A stretch of DNA of 64,000 nt, from positions 62,001 to 126,000 of the forward strand of contig VWZP01007927.1 of assembly GCA_013396995.1 (NCBI GenBank), given 5' to 3'. This DNA is from Dicaeum eximium. Lineage: Eukaryota; Chordata; Aves; Passeriformes; Dicaeidae. The notes under the pieces were generated by a model that ran no database searches, was not told the DNA's origin, and saw only the letters and a program-made list of their open reading frames with translations. How positions within the stretch are numbered: the first letter of the stretch is position 1; each line of letters starts with the position of its first letter. Positions 1 to 9,730 of the stretch are shown here, in pieces. The translations under genes were made by a program, and so were the position numbers.

Positions 1-560
1 CTTTAGGTGTCCTGCTTTATGAAAGGTGGAGGAACTTCTGTAGCTGCTTTAGGTGTCCTGCTTAGACTGAATTTGGGGTGTGGAAGGCAGGAGAGAGAGT
101 GGGCAGCGCTGAATGCCTGCAGTGAGGAGAAATTGCTGAGCTTTGTAAGCGCTGCACAGGCAGGGCATGGAGGGGATGTGCAGGGCAGGGTGTACTGCAG
201 CATCACTGCTCCATTCTGGGGGACAAAACCCCTCGGGGGGTGTCACGTTGGAGGTGCTGACACAGCTCTGGAGCCCTGCAGAGGGTGTGCTCACAGCAGG
301 CTGGGTGTGTGTACTTGGTGCCCTGTATCTCTGTGGCACACACGGGTGATTGCAGCGGGCGGGGAGGGCGTGGGGCTCATTTCTGTGTCCCCGGGCTACA
401 GCCAAGCTCCGTGTGGCCTCTGGGGACGTCACCTGGTGTGGCACTGGGCTGAGCGGTGTGAAGGGTCTGGAGGGGCCACAAGAGGAGCGGCTGAGGGCGC
501 TTGACTGGTTTCATCTCTGGGGAACGAGGATGGCGCTCATTTAAGCTCAGCTCAGAGGGC
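1..560. other. Upstream flank, no gene seen
   Basis: No supportable exon. A 17-bp string beginning CTTTAGGTGTCCTG occurs at 1-17 and again at 47-63, so a 46-bp tandem repeat may continue to the left of the window. Open frames here have no recognisable protein similarity and no splice context. In the conserved amniote order the next gene to the left would be POU2F3, but no part of it is visible. Confidence 0.5.
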
Positions 561-564
561 CACT

Positions 565-1000
565 TACTGACTGGGCAATATTTGAGCCCCAGGTTGGAAG
601 AGAAGTTTAAGATCATCGAGTCCAGCCCAGCCCCACCAGCTCAGCTAAACCCTGGCACCCAGTGCCACATCCAGGCTTTGTTAAACACAGCCAGGGATGG
701 GGACTGCAGCACCTCCCCGGGCAGAACTTTCCAGAACTTGATCACTCTTTATGTGAAAAACTTCTCCCCAACATCCAGCCTGTATTTCCCTTGGCACAGC
801 TGGAGGCTGTGAGCTCTGGTTCTGTCAGTGCCTGCAGACAGAGCCCCAGCCCAGCTGGGCACAGGCACCTTTCAGGGATGGCGGAGAGTGCTGAGGGCAC
901 CCCTGAGTCTCCTTTTCTCCAGACTGAGCACCCCCAGCTCCCTCAGGGGTCCCTCACAGGGCTGATCTCGAGGAGACAATCTGGGCTCTGCAGGTTCCTC
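565..1000 (-). mobile_element. CR1 LINE 3'-end fragment (antisense)
   Basis: The + strand reads as the complement of a CR1 3' end. Near 595-635 there is a diverged version of the 'ggttggaagggacctttaagatcatcgagtccaacc' tail complement. Then come the block with 'cccgggcagaactttccagaac', a 'gtgaaaaacttctcc..catccagcctg' block, and a 'ctccttttctccagactgagc' block. Only the 3' part is present, which is typical of 5'-truncated CR1 in birds. The edges are approximate. Confidence 0.75.
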
Positions 1001-1002
1001 AC

Positions 1003-1190
1003 AGGGCAGCTCTGCTCTGTGACCAGGGACAGCACCAGGGCAGGGCTGGAGCTGCGCCAGCGGAGATTTGGGTTGGATATCAGGAAAAGAGAGCGCTGGC
1101 ACTGCCCAGGCTCCCCCGGGAATGGGGTCTGCCCGAGCTCCGGGAGCTTCGGGACACCGCTCCGAGGCACAGGGTGGCATTGTTGGGGTG
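1003..1190 (+). mobile_element. CR1 LINE 3'-end fragment (sense)
   Basis: This contains the sense CR1 phrases 'gagctgcgccagcggag', 'gggttggatatcaggaaaa' and 'gcactgcccaggct'. It lies directly beside the opposite-strand CR1 at 565-1000, with their truncated 5' ends facing each other. The right part is diverged. Confidence 0.65.
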
Positions 1191-1211
1191 CAGGACAGGA
1201 GCTGGGCTCAC

Positions 1212-1248
1212 GATCCCGGTGGATCCCGGTGGATCCCGGTGGATCCCT
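1212..1248. repeat. 10-bp tandem repeat (GATCCCGGTG)n
   Basis: About 3.5 copies of a GATCCCGGTG unit stand just upstream of the CpG-rich TLCD5 promoter block. Confidence 0.9.
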
Positions 1249-1249
1249 T

Positions 1250-1481
1250 CCAGCTCAGGGCGTTCCGTGACGCCGCAGGGAGGGCAGGGATGCGCTGCGG
1301 GGCCGCGGCGGCTGCGGCTCGCCTTTCCTGCCACCCTGCCGCCCCTGTCCCCTCCTCCCGTCCCTGCTCCTCCTCCTCCTCATCCCCATCCCTGCCGTCC
1401 CTCCTCCCGGCCGCCAGGTGCCCCTCGGCCGCCGCCGCTCGCTCCGTGATCCGGGGCGGCTCCGGCAGCGCGGCCCGGCAG
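1250..1481 (+). other. TLCD5: Inferred TLCD5 non-coding exon 1
   Basis: Its 3' boundary is placed at the donor CAG/GTGGGT after 1481; its 5' end is unknown. It contains an ATG at 1290 with no in-frame stop before 1481. If exon 1 joins exon 2 at 3112, that ATG is in frame with the TLCD5 start, so a 68-residue Ala/Ser/Pro-rich N-terminal extension is formally possible. The 245-residue form from the later ATG matches the usual family length and is preferred. Confidence 0.45.
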
Positions 1482-1498
1482 GTGGGTGCTGGGGAAGG

Positions 1499-1500
1499 GT

Positions 1501-1531
<31 letters not shown>

Positions 1532-1545
1532 TGTCCCTGTCCCAG
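1499..1545. repeat. Hexanucleotide repeat (CCTGTC)n
   Basis: About seven copies of CCTGTC, one shortened, lie immediately downstream of the predicted TLCD5 exon 1 donor. Confidence 0.9.
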
Positions 1546-1827
1546 GGTGGGCCCGGGGCCGCTGCATCCCGCGGGATGCGGAGGATGGGCCGGGTGTGCG
1601 CAGGCGGTGCCCCGGGGCTGCGGTTCGTGCTGTCGGGATGAGCTCCTCCATCTTCCCGTTCGAACTAGAAAAAAAATATGGATAACGGGATAACGGTGCT
1701 TTGCTGGAGGTGCCGATGTGTTTTTTAATCGTTTTCGGGCTGTTCTGCACTGGGGTTTTAGGCACGTGTGTTTATTGTAGAGGCTGCTTTCATTCAGGGC
1801 CTCGTTGCTACCGGTGATAAAAATAAT

Positions 1828-1891
1828 GAATAGAATAGAATAGAATAGAATAGAATAGAATAGAATAGAATAGAATAGAATAGAATAGAAT
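1828..1891. repeat. Pentanucleotide microsatellite (AATAG)n
   Basis: About 12 near-perfect copies of AATAG in TLCD5 intron 1. It is followed by AT-rich, partly palindromic sequence to about 2095. Confidence 0.95.
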
Positions 1892-3111
1892 ATCTATTAT
1901 ATATAATAGATACGTAATAATATATGCGTTAATATACACATTAATAGGCAAATACATAATTTTCTATATGATTAGGTGTTATTTGTTAATTTATTATTTA
2001 AGAAATATTTGCTATTTATTGTTGTGTAATTATCGCTGCTTTCTACATTATATTGAGATATGATTACATTATATTAGGATGCAATCTAGTGTAAATCCCT
2101 TTTGTCACATCAGAATTCTCCCTTCCTTATCTGCTCTGAGTCTGGACCTCGAGCACCAAGGATGTGAATGGAAATGCCTGCTCAGAGCAGTTAATCCCAT
2201 CCCTATTTCATCTCTCCATGTTCCCAAGGCCCATTAAAACATAATGGTTTTGTTTACCCCGCCTTCAGTCATTCCTGGGAATGCTCCAACAGGCCAGACA
2301 GGAAGGTTGGGCTTTGCAGCTCTGACTCCTCATCCCATGAAATCCCTCTGGTGCTCCCCAGCCCTGGGAGTGAGGCCAGAGTTGGGCAGCAGGTACCAGT
2401 GCTGCTTTGGCTGTTGCACAACTGGAAACTCCTGTATCCCAAAGCCTGACTCAGCTTCTTCTGCTGCGCTTCCCTGAATGCTCAGGAGCAGTGAGACACA
2501 CATTTTATGGGAAGACATTATGTGAACGAGGTGTAGAATAGACTAACGTGTATTTGGAGGGTTTTAGCAACATCCACAAGTGTTTATGTGCTGTAGTTTT
2601 GTTCTGGCCATTTGTCTTTTGCTGGGGCTGGTCAAGGAGAAGGCGGCTGATAGGGAGCAATGCAGTAAATTGGAAGATGAGAACCAGGATTGTGCAGGAG
2701 AGAGGAAGAGAGGTGTAAGCATGCAGCAAGAACAGAGAAAATGGGTAAATATGATTATTTCCCAGGTGCCCTGAGTACTTTTGTCTAATAGGGGTGAATT
2801 CTTGGCCTGTTCCCTGAAGGGAGCTGTGTGGTCTAGAACAGCAGTAGTTAGTTGTCTAGAGAAATCTTTATGGACATAGATTCTTACTCCTTTGCATCCA
2901 AAAGATTTGGAGGTTTTGGCGCCAGTAAGGATGAAATGAAGTCTGCAGTGAGAAGGATAAAGTGGTTTTCACACAGAGAAAATCTGCCAGGAGCAAGCAG
3001 CCCTGCACGCTGAGGGCTGAGATGGTCACGGAGCAAATCCGTGCTGGGCTGTGCTGCCCCTGCCACAGAGCTCCTGCTCACTTTGCCTCTCTGATCCCTT
3101 GTGTCCTGCAG
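1892..3111. other. Rest of TLCD5 intron 1
   Basis: An AT-rich segment (1892-2095) is followed by unique-looking intronic sequence that ends in a polypyrimidine stretch and the acceptor CCTGCAG at 3105-3111. I see no further exon. Confidence 0.5.
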
Positions 3112-3123
3112 CTCCCAGACAGG

Positions 3124-3322
3124 ATGCTGTTCCCGCTGCCCCTGCGTGCAGCCTGCAGCCTGCTGGGCTGGTTCTGCCTCTACAAGTGGTTCTGCCGCCG
3201 CTACCGGCACCGCAGCATCGAGTGGAGCTGCAGGCTGGTCACGCTGACCCACGGCGTCCTGGCCACCTGCCTGTCCGCTTACATCGGCTTCATCGACGGC
3301 CCCTGGCCCCTGAGCCACCCAG
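3124..3322 (+). CDS. TLCD5: TLCD5 coding exon (residues 1-66 plus split 67)
   Basis: The exon itself starts at 3112 after acceptor CCTGCAG, leaving 12 nt of 5' UTR. It ends at donor CCAG/GTGAGC (3322/3323). It encodes the first two membrane segments and the conserved IGFIDGPWP loop. Confidence 0.93.
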
Positions 3323-4396
3323 GTGAGCGAGGAAATCCGTGATCCCACCTCCCCAGGGTTCTCCTGCCGCCTCAGTCCCCAGGGATGATGCCTGCAGTGG
3401 GACCTCAGCCGCTTTGTGGTGGGGAGCCCCAGAGGGATGGAGAGCCTGGCTCTGTATTCTGCTGGTGTCACACCCTCCCCAGCTGCAGTTTGGCAGAGCG
3501 TGTGACCTTTTGTGTGGCCATTGCATGTGTGCAGCTGCTGGACTAACAACTGTGGCATTGTGACTCGCAGGACTTCTGTGGCCAGGCTGTCACCAGTGCG
3601 AGCCAGAGGTGAATATCCCTTCCCTGCCTCACATCCTGCCTGTTGCCTCTGTGTTGGTGGTTTTTCATGAAAGAAAAGCGAAAAAACCAAAAAAAAGCCT
3701 AAAAATATGAAAAATATCCCAGCAGGATGGGGCTGCTGGGATATGCAGCAATATTTCTTTCTGTTTCTGAGCTCATTTCACAGCTTCCTGAAAGTTTTCT
3801 TACCTTTACTATTTCCCACTGCCCCCACGCTTTAAATCTCTGTTTTTTTCATTTCAGGGTCACCCAACACAACCCTCCAGGTGCATGGGCTGTGCCTTAG
3901 CTTGGGCTACTTCATCTTCGACCTGTGTTGGTGCGTGTACTTCCAGACGGAGGGTGCCCTGATGCTGGCCCACCACCTGGTGAGCATCGTGGGCATCGCC
4001 ACCTCGCTGGCCCTGGGCGAGTCGGCGGCCGACGTCAACGCCGTCATCTTCGGCAGCGAGATCACCAACCCTCTGCTGCAGGCCCGCTGGTTCCTCAAGG
4101 AGCTGGGCCGCTACCACACCTTCACGGGCGACCTGGTGGACTTCCTCTTCGTGGTGCTCTTCACGGGCGTGCGCATCGGCGTGGGGGCCTGGCTGATGTA
4201 CTGCGAGCTGGCCTCGCCCCGGCCCCGCTGGTACATCAAGCTGGGCGGGGTCGTCATGTACGTGGTGTCCTGGGTGTTCATGGTCAGCATCTGCCGCTTC
4301 GCCCGCAGGAAGAGCATGAGGAAGTACCAGGCCTGGAGGAGCCGCAGGAGCCGCGAGCTGGGCCTCAAAGCCAACGGGCATCTCAAAAGCCACTGA
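3124..4396 (+). CDS. TLCD5: TLC domain-containing protein 5 (TMEM136), two coding exons
   Basis: The CDS joins 3124-3322 and 3858-4396. Intron phase 1 splits a Gly codon (CAC CCA G / GG TCA). The product is 245 residues, close to the usual family length. The translation is clearly TMEM136-like: 'EWSCRLVTLTHGVL', 'AYIGFIDGPWP', 'CLSLGYFIFDL', 'EGALMLAHH', 'FTGDLVDFLFV' and a basic tail ending NGHLKSH. It has six probable membrane segments, near residues 1-23, 35-56, 78-95, 101-121, 159-186 and 196-218. The TLC family His pair is at residues 105-106. TLC proteins act in ER or plasma-membrane lipid metabolism and composition, but the specific role of TLCD5 is not settled. The start ATG at 3124 sits 12 nt inside exon 2. 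Exon 3 has a very GC-rich third codon position. The neighbour ARHGEF12, on the same strand, is the conserved amniote partner. Confidence 0.95.
3323..3857 (+). other. TLCD5 intron 2
   Basis: This 535-bp GT-AG intron has an A-rich run near 3680-3700 and a T-rich tract before acceptor TTTCAG (3852-3857). No other feature is seen. Confidence 0.85.
3858..4396 (+). CDS. TLCD5: TLCD5 last coding exon (residues 67-245, stop TGA)
   Basis: The exon follows acceptor TTTCAG and stops at TGA 4394-4396. It encodes four membrane segments, the His-His pair (residues 105-106) and the basic cytoplasmic tail with RRKSMRKYQAW. High GC3 makes long antisense and out-of-frame ORFs over this exon; these are shadows. 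Confidence 0.95.
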
Positions 4397-4794
4397 GCAA
4401 AGAGTTCCTCGAGTTTGCGGGCTGGCAAGGAGGGGGATCGTGCCTGAAATGCCGCTGTCGGGAGAGGAGCCAACGCCAGCACGTTAGCAGTTCTGGAGCC
4501 AAGTTTATCCCTGGCGTAACTCCACTGAAATCCATGGAGCTGTGCCACGGATTCGCTGGGTCTGCAGCGCTCGGCCTGGCTCGGTGTGGATGTAAGCACA
4601 GCCTGAACGATGAGTGAAGGAAGGGCTCATTTTATAGACTAAAGATGACTAGTCCAGCAGTGCAGGTGTAAATAGTGATGTCTGTAGCCAACTCCTTCAG
4701 GATCTTGGAAGAGAGGAGGAGGTAACTCTAGGTCTCCACGTCCAGTGTCCTGTGCAGTCTAGGCAGCTAGAGTGACTCTTCATGCTGGTAGGAA

Positions 4795-5005
4795 GAACCA
4801 TGTTCTAGTGTTGCATCCAAGCTGGGATCCCTGGCTTTTCCACCACCTCGTTGTGTGACCTTGGGCAAGTGACACAACCTGAACTCTGTGCCTAATTCCC
4901 CCTCTGTGACTTGGGGGCGATGGAGCTGCTCCATCTGTTACGCACTTTCAGATTTTTACTTGAGAGGTGCTATATAAATGCAAAGTGATGGTTGTTATCT
5001 GCACT
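4795..5005 (+). mobile_element. MIR-family (CORE-SINE) fragment
   Basis: This matches the MIR consensus pattern. A 'gttgtgtgaccttgggcaag' core is followed by 'ctgtgcctaattcc' and 'ctctgtgacttggggg', then 'gaggtgctatataaatgcaa' near the 3' side. MIR copies are old and scarce in birds. This one is sense within the likely TLCD5 3' UTR. Confidence 0.75.
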
Positions 5006-5164
5006 TGGCTCATTATCCCTGGTTTCCCTTGGGAGAAACGACTTTGGTGGTCGAGCTAGAGCGAGACTCTAGAAAAATCAGTATTTTAGGTAGGTTGTTG
5101 TTTCCTACCCTTTCTAACTCCTTTTAATAACTAATTCATTAACATATTGATAACTTATTTTCTG

Positions 5165-5235
5165 TAGTGTCCAGAAGCTCTAATCAGCGCTGGCGCCATA
5201 CAGGACCAGGTGCTCTGTGAATACACCCAAAGACA
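5165..5235 (+). mobile_element. Possible ancient amniote repeat remnant
   Basis: The pattern 'ctctaatcagcgctggcgcc', then 'ccaggtgctctgtgaatac', then 'aaagacacagaccc' resembles an old amniote interspersed repeat with a 'gtgctgtacaaacaca..aagacag' tail. The match is from memory of the motif only. Confidence 0.3.
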
Positions 5236-5674
5236 CAGACCCAGAAGGGAAAATTTTTCCTGATTTTTCCCTCTTCTTCCCTGACTGTTAAAACTCCCCT
5301 ACAAACACTGCTTTTAGCTCCTCGGGTAACCAGCACACTCCTCTTTGAGAAGCCTCATTAGGATTTGCCAGTCAGGTGTTTTCTTGCTGATGAGCCAAGC
5401 CCTGATTTTGTCTCCAGAACACCAAAATTCCCTCTGCTGTGCTCCAAATCCAAACTGGGATTTCTGGTTGCCCAGAATCTGCCCTGTGGAAGCCACAGTC
5501 TGACCTTGGCTGTCCTTCATCTGAATTGATGCCTTGACCCCTGGGCTTTGATTTCCCTCTGACTGGGTCTGAGTCACCTTATAAAAGCGAACATTTAGAG
5601 GGTCAGAGGGATTTCTTTTACAGCTTTGTAATTAAAGAAGTGAGAGGCCCAGAATCTGGCCTTTTTAAAGCAAA

Positions 5675-5680
5675 AATAAA
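5675..5680 (+). terminator. TLCD5: Candidate proximal poly(A) signal of TLCD5
   Basis: AATAAA about 1.3 kb after the stop codon. Use is unknown. Confidence 0.3.
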
Positions 5681-7063
5681 CCTGACTGGGGGAAAAATAA
5701 GCATTACTTATCTGGTCCCATTTGCAGGGAAAAACCATGCCCAGTTGGCAGCTTCTGGAGTTGATTTCACTGCATGTTCTTAAGCTGTTCCTTGGTTGTT
5801 GCTGTGATTTTGAGCATTTCCTTTGAGCCTCCAGTACAGCTCAGGTGCCCCCTTTTGCTTGAGCCTTGCCTGCTGCAGCCAAAGACCTGAAGAACCCCCA
5901 AAAACCCCTTCAAATGAGCAGAGCCAACTGATGAGCTGGTCCTGGAAAGGAAATTTGACTCATCCAGCCTTGAAAGGAGACCAAGGGCTGGCTGGGGCTT
6001 GCTGGTTCTTTTTGCCAGCTCTGGTGCTCTGTTGAGCACATCCAGGAGCCTTTTTGCCTCAAGTTAACCCACTTTGGGGAGTGGGTGCAGTCTTAGCTAC
6101 CTCATAGGGTGTTTCCATTTAGCACCAAGCCACCTTTGGTGAGCTCTGGGTGGTTTGTGTCGCGCTGTGCTGTATAAAAGTTGCTTTGAGTGAAACACTT
6201 CCCGCTTTGTCACCTGAACATGGGCACTTCCCAGCAGCCCAGAGGCAGGAGTGAGGGGTTTTGCAAAGTGCTGAAGGGCAGGACTCACAGAGAGTGACCC
6301 TTGAAGGTGCTGCTGCAGCTTCACAGGGAGCCCCAAGCTGAGGAAAAGGTGTCTGCTGGGTTTTCCCTGGTCGAGATTGCAGGAATCTGGAGCCAAAAGA
6401 GTCTGAGCCACTGGGCTGAGCAGGGAATGAGGGCTTCCAGCAGCAGCTCCTGCAGGAGTGGAGGTGAAGGCAGGTCCTGGAGGTGAAAACAGGCTGGTCA
6501 TTGCTGGGAGCTGCTGAGCTGCCCACCAGGAAGAGCTTCCAGAGCAGCCCTGGTGGTTTGGGCTCTGAGCTTTGCTGAGGGTTGGGGTGCAGCTTTATGG
6601 GGTTACAGCCCTTACCTGCCCAGGTGGACGAGGATGGCAGTGTTTGTGAACCACCTGTTTGAAGATATTTTGAAATACAATGTTTTGAGTGCTCCCCTTC
6701 TCTGAACAGGAGGGAAACTTGGTTGGAAGAAGGAGAGCACTGCTCAGCTCTGAGGCTTTAGAAGGTAAACAAGAAAACAAAAGGGCAATTAGAAATGGCT
6801 GGATGAGGCAGAGCAAGGCCTCAGAGCCCATTTAGTGGGCTCCAGCATACCCACAGACCAATCACAGAGCCAAAAGTACAAATTCCAAGCTGTGGAGCAC
6901 AGGGTGGGACCTGTCCTCAGGCTAGTCCATAGTGGCTAGAGCAAACTGTGAGAGGAAACTGCAGAACTAGTGTGAAATAATAACTTGTGTCTGAATTACT
7001 GTGTAATAGCAACTAATGTTCCACCAGTGAATGGTGTAGATGCTTTGTATTATGTTTTATAAA

Positions 7064-7069
7064 AATAAA
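7064..7069 (+). terminator. TLCD5: Candidate distal poly(A) signal of TLCD5
   Basis: AATAAA within an AT-rich stretch, followed about 25 nt later by a T/G-rich element. A CR1 tail begins 45 bp further on, marking the likely start of intergenic sequence. Confidence 0.5.
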
Positions 7070-7111
7070 GATTATTTAATTATATGAGGAATTGGTTTTC
7101 TCTGTTTGGGT

Positions 7112-7185
7112 GCTGCTCTTAGGTCACAGGTTGCACTTGATGGTTTTGGAGGACTTCTCCAACCTCAAAGATTCAGTGATTTAGG
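7112..7185 (+). mobile_element. CR1 3'-terminal fragment
   Basis: It has the sense CR1 tail form 'caggttgcacttgatggttt', then 'ggaggacttctccaacctca' and 'gattcagtgattt'. Confidence 0.7.
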
Positions 7186-8189
7186 AGCAAAAATGTTCCC
7201 TTTGTTTTCCATGCCCACAATCCCCAAAGATGGGAGAAGGTTCTCCACACCATGAGCTCTTCCCAATCACAAATTAATATTATTGCCTAGGAAAGCCCTG
7301 TGGTGTTGTGTTGGTAAACAGCCACTCTGCTTGCTGCTGGCTAGGGCCAGAGATCCAGCATGCCAAAAGTCTTGGCTTCTATAAATAGTTAAGCCAATTT
7401 AGTTGTTTGCATGTAACCCTTAAGTCCAGCTTAAAACCCTCCAGTGCTGGGGAGCAGCTGCTGAGCAGCCCTGAGCCCTCTGGAGATGTCGTTCCCTTTA
7501 CAGAGCCCAGCCTGGGGCTCCAGGGGTCTCAGGGCCTGCAAGAATTTGTGCTGGTACTTTATGCTGAACCTCTCAGGTACTTCCAGAAGCAGAGAAGAAA
7601 GTACAGCAAAGTTCTGGAGCTTTGCTTTGGAGCTGCAAGTGTCTCACAGGTCTCGTGTCTTCAGAAGTGACAAAATCTGGCATTGGCAGTGGTCAGATGT
7701 GCTTTGTCTGTAGTGAAATCTGCCCCTTTACAGCCAATTAATTTTATTTTTTATCATCCCATTATTTCTTTACAGGCAACCCTGCTGCCTGCCTTTTGCT
7801 TCTCCTGCTGGCAGTGGAGCTTTGTAAAATGAACTTCCTTTTTCAGTCCTCTGCCCTCTCTTTGTAGCTGAGCTCCTTATTTATACTTGAAAAAATTGCC
7901 ATTTTTTGATATTCACAGCTTCATTCCCTCGCAGCACTAGTCCAGGCACTGATGTAAAAGCAGCATTTTAAGTCTTTGAAATCTGCTATTACATGAATAC
8001 CATGGGGTTTGCCATGCCCAAAGAAATCAGTGCCCTGTTAGCCTCGAGTTCCAGGGGCACTTTGGCAGCTGGTAAGTGGACAATGTAAAAAATGCTTAGA
8101 AAATTACTAAAAAAGGAATATAATAGATCAAGGTACATGGAAAAGCTTCTGTAAGGTAATAAAGGTTTACAGGTAGATAATTTGGGAAT

Positions 8190-8285
8190 TATCTAATTAT
8201 TATTAGATATATTGTTATATATCTATTATATATATATATAATATAATTAGGTATATATATATATTATATAATTGTTATATAATCA
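8190..8285. repeat. AT-rich microsatellite (TA)n
   Basis: Runs of TATATA with interleaved ATTATTAGATATA. Several short self-complementary stretches are present. Confidence 0.85.
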
Positions 8286-9629
8286 TGGGAAGAAGAAAAT
8301 TTTGGCTTCTGCAGCTTCTCAAATGTCACAACCCACAGGTTCTCAGCAGTGCTTGTGTCGTGTTGTTTGAACAATCTTGTGTCAGAAGATTGAGATCTGT
8401 CCAGTGCCACAATCCTAATACGTGAAGAGCAATTATATTCTCCATTTTTTTAAGATTGTACCTCTTTCTTTTTAATCCCCCCTCCAGCCAGAGGATGGAG
8501 AAAGAGAAGGAAACTCGGCAGATTCATCTGTCCTTACAAAGGTTGCTGCTTTCATTATGCTGATACGGAACGAGAGCTTAGTGCTATAAAAATGCTGAGT
8601 GCCCCGTGGATTATCCAGGGTTAGGAACTGTAATAAGCTGTCACCGTAGAAGCTCTGCTGGATTAGGCTCTCTGTGTCTCAAAATCAGCAAAGCCTCGTG
8701 TCCCAAGAGCAGCTCTGGGTGCATTTCCAGCATTTCCAGAGTGCAGGATGAGCTGCAGGGAGCAAATCTGGTGCCCAGTTTAAGGTGGGAGATGAAAAAA
8801 GGCTCGGGAGTTGCACAGGAATGTGGAGCACAGCACAAATGTATTTGTGTTTTCTGGGATTAGGTCCTCTGTTCTTTAGGAATCACAAATTTCTAGGCAT
8901 ATTTAGGAATGAACTTGGGGATGGTTTCCCCCTGTGCTTTTCCCCTCCAAGGTGTAAAGGTTTGGCAGCCGGCTTCCAAAAGCAGCAGGAAAACAGGAGC
9001 TGGCTGAGCAATTTGTAGTGAGTGTAAATAACAGCTCAAAATACCTGAGCATTCTCTCACTGATTGATCACTTGTAAGGAGCAAAAGTGTCTTTATGCAC
9101 TTGATTTTTGTGGTGGAGCTCAGCGAAACTCAGCCGATCATCCCATCTGAAACACAAACTGAAATTTTTCTGAAAGAAAAGTGCTCCCAGGCACTGTTTA
9201 CCCACGCAAAAAATCCTAAAGCATCACTTCCAGCTGATTTTTATCTGTTTATGCTGAGCTGACAGCGGTGCAAACCCCCTGGGAGCATTCCAGAGCTCCA
9301 CGATCCCAAAGCACTCGGAAATGTTCCTTTTTTTCCCAAATTCCTCACTTTTTACCTGCCCGGGAGCTCAGGTTAGAGGAGCCATTCGAGGCTTTCCCAG
9401 CAGATGGCAACAGCTCCTCGATGCGAGCTGGGAAAGGAGGATTTGGCCAAAGGATCCTCCCTCAACACTTCCTCTATAAATTTGCTTTTACAGGAGCCCC
9501 TATAAAGCACCTCCAAGGATCTGACCTTTATGTTAAGGCAAAATAAGAAGTTTTACTCCATAGGAATTAAACTCCTCTGCTTCTGGGTCCTGCTTAGCTC
9601 TGCTCTGGACTAAAAAAAACAGATTGAGG

Positions 9630-9730
9630 AGGTTAATTAGAGAATCACAAAATGGTTTTGTGTTGGAAGGGACCTCAAAGATGTTCTTGCTTCAACCCTC
9701 CTGCCTCAGGATGGTTCTGTGTGTAAATCC
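9630..9730 (-). mobile_element. CR1 3'-terminal fragment (antisense)
   Basis: It reads 'agaatcacaaaatggttttg', then 'gttggaagggacctcaaag' and 'cttcaaccctcctgcc', the complement of a CR1 tail. Confidence 0.75.

Larger units (their letters stand above)
1250..1640 (+). promoter_or_regulatory. TLCD5: GC/CpG-rich block, likely TLCD5 promoter and first exon
   Basis: The block is dense in CG dinucleotides and GCC/GCG runs and is much more GC-rich than its surroundings. It is followed about 1.5 kb later by the TLCD5 coding exon, whose acceptor at 3110/3111 requires an upstream 5' UTR exon. A good donor, GGCAG then GTGGGT, is seen at 1481/1482. The transcription start cannot be fixed from the sequence. 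Confidence 0.6.
4397..7085 (+). other. TLCD5: Probable TLCD5 3' UTR
   Basis: No convincing coding signal lies between the TLCD5 stop and the next repeats. Polyadenylation hexamers AATAAA occur at 5675-5680 and 7064-7069. The second is followed by T/G-rich sequence (GGTTTTCTCTGTTTGGG, from about 7093), as expected of a poly(A) site. The segment carries a MIR-type SINE at about 4795-5005. Extent is inferred, not shown. Confidence 0.5.

Noticed and set aside
1068..1765. ORFs of 185-205 codons on both strands in the GC-rich block
   Set aside because: Low stop frequency from GC/pyrimidine composition and the CCTGTC repeat. The block fits a promoter and 5' UTR exon better.
3860..4617. Long antisense and +1-frame ORFs across 3860-4617
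   Set aside because: These are shadows of the GC3-rich TLCD5 exon on the correct frame.
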